Source: Hankyongella sp964404985
Lineage (GTDB): Bacteria > Pseudomonadota > Alphaproteobacteria > Sphingomonadales > Sphingomonadaceae
Assembly: GCA_964404985.1 (NCBI GenBank)
Contig: CAYOMD010000003.1
Coordinates: 1 to 64,000, forward strand
DNA length: 64,000 nt
Direction: 5' to 3'
Shown here piece by piece: positions 8,406 to 16,751 of the stretch. Positions within the stretch are counted from its first letter, which is position 1. Each line of letters starts with the position of its first letter. Below the pieces are notes generated by a model, which did not search any database, was not told where the DNA came from, and saw only the letters and a program-made list of their open reading frames with translations. The position numbers and the translations under genes were made by a program.

Positions 8406-8888
8406 CTATTCGTTCGTTGAGGCGACAGGTGCGCCCACAATCTCGATCTTGCCGCCGGCCTTTTCAACCGCCTCGACCGCTGTTTTCGACGCACCTTCAA
8501 CTTTAAGGGTCAAAGCAACTGAAAGCGTGCCTTTGGCAAGCACGCGAACGCCGTCCGCCGCACGGGCCGCAAGGCCAAGTGCCTGAAGCTGTGCGCTGTC
8601 GAGGGTATCGCCAGCCTTGACCTTGCCAGCGTCCACGGCCTTCTGCAGGCGACCGAGGTTCACATGGCTCATGTCGCGGGCGAAGATGTTGTTGAAGCCA
8701 CGCTTCGGCATGCGGCGGTGCAGCGGCACCTGGCCGCCTTCAAAGCCCTTGATGGCAACGCCCGAGCGTGACTTCTGACCCTTTTGACCACGGCCAGCCG
8801 TCTTGCCGACGCCGGAACCGATGCCCCGGCCGACGCGAACGCGGCGAACGCGGGCGCCTTCATTGTCGGTGAGTTCATTAAGTTTCAT
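8406..8888 (-). CDS. rplO: Ribosomal protein uL15
   Basis: L15 of the large subunit, 160 residues, starting MKLNELTDNEGAR. It has the Gly/Arg-rich extension RVGRGIGSGVGKTAGRGQKG and the FEGGQVPLHRRMPKRGFNN motif. The C-terminus carries a short extra tail (EIVGAPVASTNE). It stands between rpmD and secY as usual. Confidence 0.98.
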   Translation of the reverse strand: MKLNELTDNEGARVRRVRVGRGIGSGVGKTAGRGQKGQKSRSGVAIKGFEGGQVPLHRRMPKRGFNNIFARDMSHVNLGRLQKAVDAGKVKAGDTLDSAQLQALGLAARAADGVRVLAKGTLSVALTLKVEGASKTAVEAVEKAGGKIEIVGAPVASTNE

Positions 8889-8926
8889 GGCTGTGTCCTC
8901 AGATGCTGCGCGCGGCGCAGAAAAAT

Positions 8927-9118
8927 TCAGGCTTCTTCGTCGATGCGCACCATGTGCGCGACCTTGCGCACCATCCCGCGAACCGAAGGTGTATCCTCCA
9001 GCTCGACACTACGGTGCATTTTGTTCAGACCCAAGCCGACCAACGTCGCACGCTGGTCCTTGGTCCGGCGGATCGGCGACCCGGTCTGGGTCAGCTTGAT
9101 CGTCTTGGTCTCAGCCAT
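8927..9118 (-). CDS. rpmD: Ribosomal protein uL30
   Basis: L30 of the large subunit, 63 residues, with the motif GSPIRRTKDQRATLVGLGL and the expected ending. It lies between rpsE and rplO, where bacterial spc operons carry it. Small but unmistakable from sequence and position. Confidence 0.96.
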   Translation of the reverse strand: MAETKTIKLTQTGSPIRRTKDQRATLVGLGLNKMHRSVELEDTPSVRGMVRKVAHMVRIDEEA

Positions 9119-9126
9119 GGTTCATC

Positions 9127-9735
9127 CTACTCGGTAATGGCGTCGGCTTCGATCACGGCCACCTGACGGGTCAGGTCGCCGCGGCGAGCCAGCAGATCGG
9201 CGACCTTCTTGCCACGACGCGCTGCAACCGACTTCGGGCTGGTCTGATGCTTCAGGGCATCGAGCGTCGCACGTACCATGTTGTACGGGTTGTTGGTCCC
9301 CATCGACTTGGTCACCACGTCATGGAGGCCCAGGCTCTCGAACACGGCGCGCATAGGGCCGCCGGCGATCACGCCGGTCCCTTGCGGGGCCGAGCGCAGG
9401 AACACGCGGCCAGCGCCATAGTGGCCGTGGACGTCATGGTGCAGGGTCCGGCCTTCGCGCAGCGGCACGCGGATCATCGCCTTCTTGGCGGATGCCGTTG
9501 CCTTCGAGATCGCCTCTGGCACCTCGCGCGCCTTACCATGGCCAAAGCCAACCCGGCCCTTGCCGTCACCGACCACAACCAGTGCAGCAAAGCCGAAGCG
9601 CTTGCCGCCTTTGACGGTCTTGGAGACGCGGTTGATATGAACCAGCTTCTCGATCAGTTCCGGTTCTGAATTGTCGCGGTCACGGTCACGGTCGTTGCGA
9701 CGACCTTCGCGCGGTTCACGGGGTTCGCGTGCCAT
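9127..9735 (-). CDS. rpsE: Ribosomal protein uS5
   Basis: S5 acts in decoding fidelity on the small-subunit body. The 202 residues carry an N-terminal Arg/Asp/Glu-rich extension (1-28; REPREPREGRRNDRDRDRD), then the double-stranded RNA-binding fold (VSKTVKGGKRFGFAALVVVGD) and the C-terminal domain (MGTNNPYNMVRATLDAL). The charged extension is typical of alphaproteobacteria. It is followed 8 bases later by rpmD. Confidence 0.98.
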   Translation of the reverse strand: MAREPREPREGRRNDRDRDRDNSEPELIEKLVHINRVSKTVKGGKRFGFAALVVVGDGKGRVGFGHGKAREVPEAISKATASAKKAMIRVPLREGRTLHHDVHGHYGAGRVFLRSAPQGTGVIAGGPMRAVFESLGLHDVVTKSMGTNNPYNMVRATLDALKHQTSPKSVAARRGKKVADLLARRGDLTRQVAVIEADAITE

Positions 9736-9737
9736 CG

Positions 9738-10094
9738 TTAAAACTCCAATCCGCCTTCGCGTGCGCCTTCAGCCAGCGCCTTGACGCGACCATGAAACAG
9801 AAAACCGCCGCGGTCGAACACGACCTTGGTGATGTGTGCAGCCCGGGCGCGTTCTGCTACCAGCTTGCCGACTTCGGTTGCGGCCTGCGTGGTCGCGCCG
9901 GAGTGGGTGCGCAGCGCCTCTTCCAGGGTCGAGGCGGCCGCGACCGTGTGGCCGGTGGCATCGTCGATCACCTGGGCATAGATATGCCGCGAGGACCGGT
10001 GAATAGAAAGCCGCGGACGGCCGCCAGAATTTGCCCGCAGCGCGGTGCGAACCCGCTGACGGCGCCGCTCGAATAGCGAAAGTATCTTGCCCAT
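9738..10094 (-). CDS. rplR: Ribosomal protein uL18
   Basis: L18 binds 5S rRNA in the central protuberance. The 118 residues show the basic N-terminus with RVRTALRANSGGRPRLSIHRS and the C-terminal VFDRGGFLFHGRVKALAEGAREGGLEF. It stands between rplF and rpsE, 2 bases from rpsE, consistent with coupled translation. Confidence 0.97.
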   Translation of the reverse strand: MGKILSLFERRRQRVRTALRANSGGRPRLSIHRSSRHIYAQVIDDATGHTVAAASTLEEALRTHSGATTQAATEVGKLVAERARAAHITKVVFDRGGFLFHGRVKALAEGAREGGLEF

Positions 10095-10106
10095 CGTCGC
10101 CAGTCC

Positions 10107-10643
10107 TTACTTCTTCTTGCCTTCTTTGCGGAAGATGAACTCGCCGCGATAGCGAACACCCTTGCCCTTGTAGGGCTCAGGCTTGCGCCAACGGCGGATT
10201 TCCGCAGCGACCTGACCGACAAGTTGCCGATCAATCCCGGTGATTTCGATCGTCGTCTGGTCCGGGCATTTGACCTGGATACCATCAGGGATCGCATATT
10301 CGATGTCGTGGCTGTAGCCGAGCTGCAGCTTGAGCATGCTGCCCTGAACCGACGCACGATAGCCGACCCCGGTCATTTCCAGCACCTTGAGGAAGCCGCC
10401 CGAGACGCCTTGCATCAGGTTGGAGACCAGCGTGCGTTGCATGCCCCAGAACTGACGGCAGCGCTTGTCTTCGCGGTCGCGTGGCAGAACCGAAATCTGA
10501 CCATTCTCCAGAGTCGCGACCACTTCGTCAGCCACCCGCATGGAGAGCTGACCCTTGGGGCCCTTGACCGAGAGCTGTGTTCCGGAAAGCTCGGCTGTAA
10601 CGCCAGCCGGCACCGGAACGGGTTTTTTACCGATACGTGACAC
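10107..10643 (-). CDS. rplF: Ribosomal protein uL6
   Basis: L6 lies near the factor-binding site of the large subunit. The 178 residues start MSRIGKKPVPVPAGV and end in the conserved RRWRKPEPYKGKGVRYRGE plus a lysine tail, with both duplicated domains present. It stands between rpsH and rplR in normal spc order. Confidence 0.98.
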   Translation of the reverse strand: MSRIGKKPVPVPAGVTAELSGTQLSVKGPKGQLSMRVADEVVATLENGQISVLPRDREDKRCRQFWGMQRTLVSNLMQGVSGGFLKVLEMTGVGYRASVQGSMLKLQLGYSHDIEYAIPDGIQVKCPDQTTIEITGIDRQLVGQVAAEIRRWRKPEPYKGKGVRYRGEFIFRKEGKKK

Positions 10644-10657
10644 GGGGGACGTCTCCG

Positions 10658-11056
10658 TTAGAATACTTCACAAAGAACTTCGCCGCCGACGTTCTGCTCG
10701 CGTGCCTCGGCATCCGAGAGCACGCCGCGTGGCGTCGATACGATGGTAATGCCGAGGCCGTTGCGCACACGCGGCAACTCGCTCACACCCGAATACACAC
10801 GCAGACCCGGCTTCGAGACGCGGCGGATATGCTGAATAGCCGGCCCGCCTTCGAAGTATTTGAGCTCGATGCGCAGCTCCTTGATGCCGACACGCTGCTC
10901 GACTTCCGAGTAACCGCGGATGAAACCTTCCCGCTGCAGCACATCCAGGACGCGCGCGCGGATTTTCGATGCCGGCGAGGTCACCATGTCGATACGGGCA
11001 CGCTGCCCGTTACGAATACGGGTGAGCATATCGCCAATAGGATCGGTCAATGCCAT
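10658..11056 (-). CDS. rpsH: Ribosomal protein uS8
   Basis: S8 binds helix 21 of 16S rRNA and in enteric bacteria represses the spc operon. The 132 residues start MALTDPIGDMLTRIRNGQ and end with STPRGVLSDAEAREQNVGGE. It follows rpsN by 15 bases. The S8 target in this operon was not identified. Confidence 0.98.
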   Translation of the reverse strand: MALTDPIGDMLTRIRNGQRARIDMVTSPASKIRARVLDVLQREGFIRGYSEVEQRVGIKELRIELKYFEGGPAIQHIRRVSKPGLRVYSGVSELPRVRNGLGITIVSTPRGVLSDAEAREQNVGGEVLCEVF

Positions 11057-11071
11057 GTCTGTCGCCCTCCC

Positions 11072-11377
11072 CTACCAGCTCGACTTGATGAGGCCTGGAA
11101 CCAGGCCCTTGTTGCCAAGCTCGCGCAGCGAGACGCGCGACATCTTGAACTTGCGATAAAAGGCGCGCGGGCGCCCGGTCACTTCGCAGCGGTTGCGAAC
11201 GCGCGTCGGATTGCCGTTACGCGGCAGCTCCGCCATCTTCAGGCGCGCAACCAGACGCTCGTTTTCATCGAGTGACTCGTCGTTCGCAATCGCTTTCAAG
11301 CGCGCAATCTTGCCGGCAGTCTTCTTTACCAGCTTCTTGCGGCGCTCGTTCTTGTTGATCGAACTCAGCTTGGCCAT
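11072..11377 (-). CDS. rpsN: Ribosomal protein uS14, zinc-independent form
   Basis: S14 of the small-subunit head. At 101 residues it is the long form: the C-terminal motif RNRCEVTGRPRAFYRKFKMSR has only a single Cys, so the zinc-ribbon CxxC pairs of the short form are absent. It stands between rplE and rpsH as in most proteobacteria. Confidence 0.97.
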   Translation of the reverse strand: MAKLSSINKNERRKKLVKKTAGKIARLKAIANDESLDENERLVARLKMAELPRNGNPTRVRNRCEVTGRPRAFYRKFKMSRVSLRELGNKGLVPGLIKSSW

Positions 11378-11395
11378 ATTGGTCCTTCCCGGTGG

Positions 11396-11986
11396 TTAGG
11401 CTGCTTGCTTGGCTGAATCCTGGGTCTGACCCCAGAACGGCATGTTAAAGCCCTTCAGCAAAGCGCGCGCCTCCTCGTCGGTGCGTGCGGTGGTACAAAT
11501 GATGATATCCATGCCCCGGATCTTCTCGATCTTGTCGTAGTTGATCTCCGGGAACACGATCTGCTCCTTGAGGCCCAGGGCATAATTGCCGTTCCCGTCG
11601 AACGACTTCGGGTTGACACCCCGGAAGTCGCGTACCCGGGGAAGGGCAATCGTGATCAGACGGTCAAGAAACTCGTACATGCGGGCCTGGCGCAGGGTCA
11701 CCTTGCAGCCGATCGCCATGCCTTCGCGCAGCTTGAACTGGGCGATGGACTTCTTGGCACGGCAGATGACCGGCTTCTGGCCGGCGATCAGAGTCATTTC
11801 TGTAGCGGCCTGTTCGACACGCTTGCGGTCCTGGGTTGCCTCGCCGACGCCCATGTTGATGACGATCTTCGTCAGCTTCGGGACTTCCAGCGCGTTCTTG
11901 TACCCGAATTCCTCGATCAGCGCCTGACGGATGGTGCCGTCATAGAGCGTCTTGTAACGCGGGGTCTGCAGTTCGATGTCAGCCAT
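11396..11986 (-). CDS. rplE: Ribosomal protein uL5
   Basis: L5 binds 5S rRNA and contacts P-site tRNA. The 196 residues carry KIVINMGVGEATQDRKRVEQA and the C-terminal GMDIIICTTARTDEEARALL. The open frame continues about 97 codons upstream through the rplX antisense frame, but the ATG at 11986 gives the family N-terminus. It overlaps the rplX stop by 8 bases, indicating coupling. Confidence 0.96.
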   Translation of the reverse strand: MADIELQTPRYKTLYDGTIRQALIEEFGYKNALEVPKLTKIVINMGVGEATQDRKRVEQAATEMTLIAGQKPVICRAKKSIAQFKLREGMAIGCKVTLRQARMYEFLDRLITIALPRVRDFRGVNPKSFDGNGNYALGLKEQIVFPEINYDKIEKIRGMDIIICTTARTDEEARALLKGFNMPFWGQTQDSAKQAA

Positions 11987-12302
11987 TGACCACCTCACCG
12001 GAACGCTTGGCCACACGGACCTTGGTTCCATCTTCCTGAACCTTGAAACCGACCCGTGACGGCTTGCCGGTCTTCGGGTCTTCCAGTGCCACCTTGCAGG
12101 TGAAAATCGGCGCTTCGGACCGTTCAATACCGCCCTGCGGATTGGTCTGGCTTGCCTTGCGGTGGCGGGCGACGACGTTGACGCCCTCGACCACAACCTT
12201 GCCATCCTTGGGCAGGCTTTTGAGCACAGCGCCGTGCTTGCCCTTGTCCTTGCCGGACAGGACGACAACGCGGTCACCCTTTTTGATTTTCGCGGCGGAC
12301 AT
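11979..12302 (-). CDS. rplX: Ribosomal protein uL24
   Basis: L24 is an assembly initiator of the large subunit. The 107 residues begin with the KOW segment KIKKGDRVVVLSGKDKGKHG. It overlaps rplN by one base and rplE by eight, in normal order rplN-rplX-rplE. Confidence 0.98.
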   Translation of the reverse strand: MSAAKIKKGDRVVVLSGKDKGKHGAVLKSLPKDGKVVVEGVNVVARHRKASQTNPQGGIERSEAPIFTCKVALEDPKTGKPSRVGFKVQEDGTKVRVAKRSGEVVNG

Positions 12303-12670
12303 TACAGCACCTCCGGAGCGAGCGAGATGATCTTCATGTGGTTCTTGGCGCGGAGCTCGCGGACGACCGGGCCAAAAATACGGGTGCCGATCGGCTCCAT
12401 GTTCTTGTTGATCAGCACGGCCGCATTGCGGTCGAAACGGATCACCGAACCGTCGGCGCGGCGGACATCCTTGGCGGTACGAACGATGACGGCGCGGTGC
12501 ACATCACCCTTCTTCACGCGGCCACGCGGGCTGGCTTCCTTAACGGAGACCACGATCACGTCGCCGACGCCGGCCGTGCGGCGCTTGGAGCCGCCGAGCA
12601 CCTTGATGCACATGACGCGCTTGGCGCCGGAGTTGTCGGCAACATCCAGGTTGGATTGCATCTGGATCAT
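12302..12670 (-). CDS. rplN: Ribosomal protein uL14
   Basis: L14 of the large-subunit interface, 122 residues, starting MIQMQSNLDVADNSGAKRVM with the C-terminal FGPVVRELRAKNHMKIISLAPEV. It overlaps rpsQ by 4 bases and rplX by 1. Motifs and length are normal. Confidence 0.98.
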   Translation of the reverse strand: MIQMQSNLDVADNSGAKRVMCIKVLGGSKRRTAGVGDVIVVSVKEASPRGRVKKGDVHRAVIVRTAKDVRRADGSVIRFDRNAAVLINKNMEPIGTRIFGPVVRELRAKNHMKIISLAPEVL

Positions 12671-12942
12671 TGGGCAGTTCCTTCCACGACCGATGCCTCA
12701 ACCACGCCGGTGATCTTGTCGAGCACGCGCCAGGTCTTCAGCTTGGAGATCGGACGGCACTCCTCGATGCGCACAACGTCGCCCGCGCGGATCGCGTTCT
12801 CTTCGTCATGGGCGTGGTACTTCTTCGAGCGGCGGATGATCTTGCCGTACAACGGGTGACGGACGCGGCGCTCGACGAGTACCACGACGGTCTTGTTTCC
12901 CTTGTCGGACACCACTGTGCCTTGCAGTATGCGCTTTGGCAT
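12667..12942 (-). CDS. rpsQ: Ribosomal protein uS17
   Basis: S17 of the small subunit, an OB-fold 16S-binding protein. The 91 residues contain KRILQGTVVSDKGNKTVVVL and HPLYGKIIRRSKKYHAHDE. It lies between rpmC and rplN with a 12-base gap and a 4-base overlap. Confidence 0.97.
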   Translation of the reverse strand: MPKRILQGTVVSDKGNKTVVVLVERRVRHPLYGKIIRRSKKYHAHDEENAIRAGDVVRIEECRPISKLKTWRVLDKITGVVEASVVEGTAQ

Positions 12943-12954
12943 ATCGTCTATCCT

Positions 12955-13158
12955 TTATGCGCTGACAGGTGCGCGGCGACGCGCATTCTGCAACGTCATG
13001 ATGCGGGCGATCGAGCGGCGCACGGCGCGCGCACGGGTCGGGCTTTGCAGCTGGCCGGTTGCTGACTGGAAGCGCAGGTTGAACTGCTCCTTCTTCAGCG
13101 AGAGCAGCTCATCGGCGAGCTGGTCATCGGTCTTGCGCTGGAGATCCATGTAATCCAT
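12955..13158 (-). CDS. rpmC: Ribosomal protein uL29
   Basis: L29 lies at the nascent-chain exit. The 67 residues form two helices with the typical ELLSLKKEQFNLRFQSATGQL core. It begins 3 bases after the rplP stop. Small but clear from sequence and context. Confidence 0.96.
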   Translation of the reverse strand: MDYMDLQRKTDDQLADELLSLKKEQFNLRFQSATGQLQSPTRARAVRRSIARIMTLQNARRRAPVSA

Positions 13159-13161
13159 CGA

Positions 13162-13587
13162 TTAGTCCTCCAGGTTTTCGCCCAGACGGGCGACGAACTT
13201 GGTGCGGATCGGCAGCTTGGCGGCAGCGCGCTCGAAAGCACCGCGTGCGATTTCCGCCGGAACCCCGTCCAGTTCAAAAATGATACGACCCGGATGCACA
13301 CGGGCAACCCAGAACTCTGGCGAGCCCTTCCCGGAGCCCATGCGGACTTCCGCCGGCTTGCTGGACACGGGCAGATCCGGAAAAATGCGGATCCACAGAC
13401 GCCCGGCACGCTTGATATGGCGTGAAATCGCGCGGCGTGCCGCCTCGATCTGGCGTGCGGTAATCCGCTCCGGCTCCATAGCCTTGAGGCCGAAGGACCC
13501 ATGGTTCAGCGTGAAGCCACCCTTGGCATTGCCGTGGATGCGGCCCTTGAACGCCTTGCGGAATTTTGTTCGTTTTGGTTGCAGCAT
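13162..13587 (-). CDS. rplP: Ribosomal protein uL16
   Basis: L16 organises the A-site finger and 5S region. The 141 residues start MLQPKRTKFRKAFKGRIHG and carry WIRIFPDLPVSSKPAEVRMG followed by GSGKGSPEFWVARV. Arg81 in the RMGSGKGSPE loop, the usual hydroxylation site, is present. Order rpsC-rplP-rpmC is normal. Confidence 0.98.
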   Translation of the reverse strand: MLQPKRTKFRKAFKGRIHGNAKGGFTLNHGSFGLKAMEPERITARQIEAARRAISRHIKRAGRLWIRIFPDLPVSSKPAEVRMGSGKGSPEFWVARVHPGRIIFELDGVPAEIARGAFERAAAKLPIRTKFVARLGENLED

Positions 13588-13598
13588 GTCTGTTCGCC

Positions 13599-14312
13599 TT
13601 ACCTGTCACGACCCGGACGGCCGCCGGAGCCACCCCCGGAGGTTTGCGCTTCCAGCATCAGCCGGTCCTGCGAGAGCGGATCGTGGCCAAGGATTTCGCC
13701 CTTGAAAATCCAGACCTTGATCCCGCAGACGCCATAAGCGGTGTGCGCCTGGCCTTCTGCGTAATCGATGTTTGCCCGCAGGGTGTGCAGCGGCACACGG
13801 CCTTCGCGGTACCATTCGGTACGCGCGATTTCTGCACCGCCCAGACGGCCGGCACAGGTGATCTTGATACCACCGGCGCCAAGACGCAGCGCCGATTGCA
13901 CCGCACGCTTCATGGCGCGGCGGAACGCAATCCGGCGCTCGAGTTGGTCGGCAATCGACTGCGCGACCAGTTGTGCATCGATTTCTGGCTTGCGGATCTC
14001 GACGATGTTCAGCGACACTTCCGACTTGGTGAGTGCCTGAATCTGCTTGCGCAGCTTGTCGATGTCCGCACCCTTCTTGCCGATGATGACGCCCGGACGC
14101 GCGCAGTAAACCGCAACACGGCACAGCTTGGCCGGGCGCTCGATCACGACCTTCGAGATCGCGGCCTGCGGCAGGGTCTTCAGAATGAAGCGGCGTATCT
14201 TCAGGTCTTCATGCAGCAGGCGGCCGTATTCTTCGCGATTGGCGAACCAACGGCTATCCCAGGTGCGGTTGATCTGCAGACGCAGCCCGATCGGTGACGT
14301 TTTCTGGCCCAT
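13599..14312 (-). CDS. rpsC: Ribosomal protein uS3
   Basis: S3 lines the mRNA entry tunnel. The 237 residues start MGQKTSPIGLRLQINRTWDS, contain the KH motif (VIIGKKGADIDKLR) and end in a Gly/Arg-rich tail (SGGGSGGRPGRDR). It overlaps the rplV stop by one base and is followed 11 bases later by rplP. Confidence 0.98.
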   Translation of the reverse strand: MGQKTSPIGLRLQINRTWDSRWFANREEYGRLLHEDLKIRRFILKTLPQAAISKVVIERPAKLCRVAVYCARPGVIIGKKGADIDKLRKQIQALTKSEVSLNIVEIRKPEIDAQLVAQSIADQLERRIAFRRAMKRAVQSALRLGAGGIKITCAGRLGGAEIARTEWYREGRVPLHTLRANIDYAEGQAHTAYGVCGIKVWIFKGEILGHDPLSQDRLMLEAQTSGGGSGGRPGRDR

Positions 14313-14692
14313 CAGGCTTGCTCCTCGACTTCGCGCACCACAATGCGGATACGGCTGAACGGCTTGATGATCGCCGACGAGCGACCACGACCACGGGTCG
14401 TGAAGCGCTTCAGGCGCATCGACTTGCCGACGCTGGCTTCCTTGACGACAAGGGCGTCCACATCGAGCTGGTGGTTGTTCTCGGCGTTGGCGATGGCGCT
14501 CTCGAGCACCTTCTTGACGTCAACGGCCATGGCGCGCTTCGAGAAGGCCAGCACATTGATCGCATCCTGCGCACGACGACCACGGATGAGGCCGGCGACC
14601 AGGTTCAGCTTGCGCGGGCTGCCGCGGACCATGGTGTTCACGGCCAGCGCTTCTTTTTCATCCACGCGGCGGGGGGCTTTCGGCTTGCTCAT
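14312..14692 (-). CDS. rplV: Ribosomal protein uL22
   Basis: L22 forms part of the exit-tunnel constriction; its hairpin is a site of macrolide resistance. The 126 residues include VRGSPRKLNLVAGLIRGRRA and the hairpin region MRLKRFTTRGRGRSSAI. It lies 1 base after rpsS and overlaps rpsC by one base. Confidence 0.97.
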   Translation of the reverse strand: MSKPKAPRRVDEKEALAVNTMVRGSPRKLNLVAGLIRGRRAQDAINVLAFSKRAMAVDVKKVLESAIANAENNHQLDVDALVVKEASVGKSMRLKRFTTRGRGRSSAIIKPFSRIRIVVREVEEQA

Positions 14693-14693
14693 G

Positions 14694-14975
14694 TTAGCCC
14701 CTCTTCGCTTTCTTGTCGGCGGCGTGGCCCGGGAAACTGCGGGTCGGCGAGAACTCGCCCAGCTTGTGGCCCACCATTTCCTCGTTGACGTAAACCGGGA
14801 TGAACTTCTTGCCGTTATAGACGTTGAAGGTCAGGCCGACGAAATCCGGCAGGATCGTCGAGCGGCGCGACCAGGTCTTGATCGGCGTGCGACCAGCACC
14901 AGAAGCATGCGCCGCTTCCGCCTTCTTCAGTAAATAGAGGTCCACGAACGGACCCTTCCAAACCGAACGCGCCAT
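14694..14975 (-). CDS. rpsS: Ribosomal protein uS19
   Basis: S19 of the small-subunit head, 93 residues, starting MARSVWKGPFVDLYLLKKAE and carrying VNEEMVGHKLGEFSPTRSF. It is 3 bases downstream of rplB. Normal length and order. Confidence 0.98.
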   Translation of the reverse strand: MARSVWKGPFVDLYLLKKAEAAHASGAGRTPIKTWSRRSTILPDFVGLTFNVYNGKKFIPVYVNEEMVGHKLGEFSPTRSFPGHAADKKAKRG

Positions 14976-14978
14976 GAT

Positions 14979-15812
14979 CTACTTCTTCCTCGCGTGACGG
15001 CTGCGGACAATGAACTTGTCAGTCGCCTTGTTATGTCTGGTTTTGGCACCCTTGGTCGGCTTGCCCCACGGGGTAACCGGGTGACGACCACCGGATGTAC
15101 GGCCTTCACCACCACCGTGCGGGTGGTCGACCGGGTTTTTGGCGACGCCGCGCACCAGTGGACGCACGCCAAGCCAACGATTACGGCCGGCCTTGGCGAG
15201 GTGCTGGTTGGCGAAGTCCGGGTTGGAGACCGCCCCGACCGACGCCATGCAATCACCGCGGATCAGGCGCTGTTCGCCGGACATCAGGCGAACGATGACC
15301 ATACCCTTGTCGCGGCCGGCGATCTGCGCAAACGCGCCGGCGGAACGGGCGATTTGCCCACCCTTGCCCGGCTTGAGCTCGATGTTGTGGGCAATGGTGC
15401 CAACCGGCATGCTGCCGATTTCCATGGCGTTGCCCGGCTTCACATCGACCTTCTTGCCGGCGATCACGCTGTCGCCAACGTTCAGGCGCTGCGGCGCGAT
15501 GATATAGCTCACCTGGCCATCCGGATACTTGATCAGCGCGATGAACGCCGTGCGGTTAGGGTCATATTCCAACCGCTCGACAGTTGCCGGCTCGTCCCAG
15601 CGACGACGCTTGAAATCGATGATCCGGTAGGTCTGCTTGTGGCCGCCCCCGATGGTGCGGTTGGTCGCGTGACCCTTGTTATTGCGGCCACCGCTCTTGC
15701 TGAGACCTTCGGTCAGCATCTTGACCGGCTTGCCCTTCCACAGCGACGAACGATCGACGAGGACAAGGCCACGCCGCGCAGTGCTGGTCGGTTTATATGT
15801 CTTGAGTGCCAT
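14979..15812 (-). CDS. rplB: Ribosomal protein uL2
   Basis: L2 is needed for subunit association and peptidyl transfer. The 277 residues include NKGHATNRTIGGGHKQTYR and the near-invariant NPVDHPHGGGEGRTSGGRHP with the catalytic-site histidine. It follows rplW by 18 bases. No irregularities. Confidence 0.99.
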   Translation of the reverse strand: MALKTYKPTSTARRGLVLVDRSSLWKGKPVKMLTEGLSKSGGRNNKGHATNRTIGGGHKQTYRIIDFKRRRWDEPATVERLEYDPNRTAFIALIKYPDGQVSYIIAPQRLNVGDSVIAGKKVDVKPGNAMEIGSMPVGTIAHNIELKPGKGGQIARSAGAFAQIAGRDKGMVIVRLMSGEQRLIRGDCMASVGAVSNPDFANQHLAKAGRNRWLGVRPLVRGVAKNPVDHPHGGGEGRTSGGRHPVTPWGKPTKGAKTRHNKATDKFIVRSRHARKK

Positions 15813-15830
15813 GTGTGACTCCCGCCAGCC

Positions 15831-16133
15831 TTACTTCAGTTCCGGCGCCGTCAGGTCGATCTGCCCTTCGGACAGCGTGACGATCGCCTTCTTGAAATCC
15901 GAACGCCGGTAGGGAGCACCCTTCCAACGCTTGGTCTTGCCCTTGGAGACGATCGTGTTGACCGCCTTGACCTTGACGCCCTTGAACAACGCCTCGACCG
16001 CAGCCTTCACGTCGTCCTTGCTGGCGCCCAGCGCCACCTTGAACACGTATTGGCCGAACTCGGAGACCATGGTCGACTTTTCGGTAATCACCGGCGACAG
16101 GATCACGTCATAATGCTTGAGTGCATTAGCCAT
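15831..16133 (-). CDS. rplW: Ribosomal protein uL23
   Basis: L23 lies at the tunnel exit and is the docking site of trigger factor and SRP. The 100 residues include SPVITEKSTMVSEFGQYVF and the loop SKGKTKRWKGAPYRRSDFKK. Its start overlaps the rplD stop by 8 bases, consistent with coupling. Confidence 0.97.
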   Translation of the reverse strand: MANALKHYDVILSPVITEKSTMVSEFGQYVFKVALGASKDDVKAAVEALFKGVKVKAVNTIVSKGKTKRWKGAPYRRSDFKKAIVTLSEGQIDLTAPELK

Positions 16134-16749
16134 GGAAGCGCGCCTCCAGCTGTTCGATCGCCGAGCGGGTGAGCACCAGGGTCTCGTGGTTGAGAATATC
16201 GTAGACGTTGGCGCCGATCACCGGCAGCGCATCGATCTTCGGCAGGTTCGCACAGGCCAGCCGGAAACCGGCGTCCACGGCAGCCCCGTCAATAAACAGA
16301 CCACTGCGAATGCCCAGCTTGCTCAGATGATCCGCCAGCACCCTGGTCTTTCCGTCGGCCAGCGTCAGCGTGTCGATCACCATCAGCTTGCCCTCGGCCT
16401 GCTTGGCCGAAAGCGCCGTCTTCAGACCGAGCACACGGATCTTCTTGTTCAGACCCTGATCGAAGGTGCGTGCGCGCGGCCCGTGGGCCTTACCACCCTT
16501 GCGGAACTGCGGCGCAGCGCGGTTGCCGTGGCGAGCACCACCGGTGCCCTTCTGCTTGTACATCTTCTTGCCGGTCATGCTGACATCGCTGCGCTCGCGG
16601 GCAGCGCGTGCCGGCGCACGACGATTGGCAAGCTGCCAGGTGATGACGCGGTGCAGGATGTCCCTGCGGATTTCCAGACCGAAGATCTCCTCGTTGAGCT
16701 CGATCTCACCCGCTGTCGCTGCGTCCAGGGTTTTGACTTCAATTTTCAT
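16126..16749 (-). CDS. rplD: Ribosomal protein uL4
   Basis: L4 reaches into the exit tunnel and in E. coli represses the S10 operon. The 207 residues contain the tunnel loop with KMYKQKGTGGARHGNRAAPQ. It follows rplC by 2 bases. No E. coli-type S10 leader was recognised, so autoregulation cannot be claimed. Confidence 0.98.
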   Translation of the reverse strand: MKIEVKTLDAATAGEIELNEEIFGLEIRRDILHRVITWQLANRRAPARAARERSDVSMTGKKMYKQKGTGGARHGNRAAPQFRKGGKAHGPRARTFDQGLNKKIRVLGLKTALSAKQAEGKLMVIDTLTLADGKTRVLADHLSKLGIRSGLFIDGAAVDAGFRLACANLPKIDALPVIGANVYDILNHETLVLTRSAIEQLEARFHG

Positions 16750-16751
16750 GG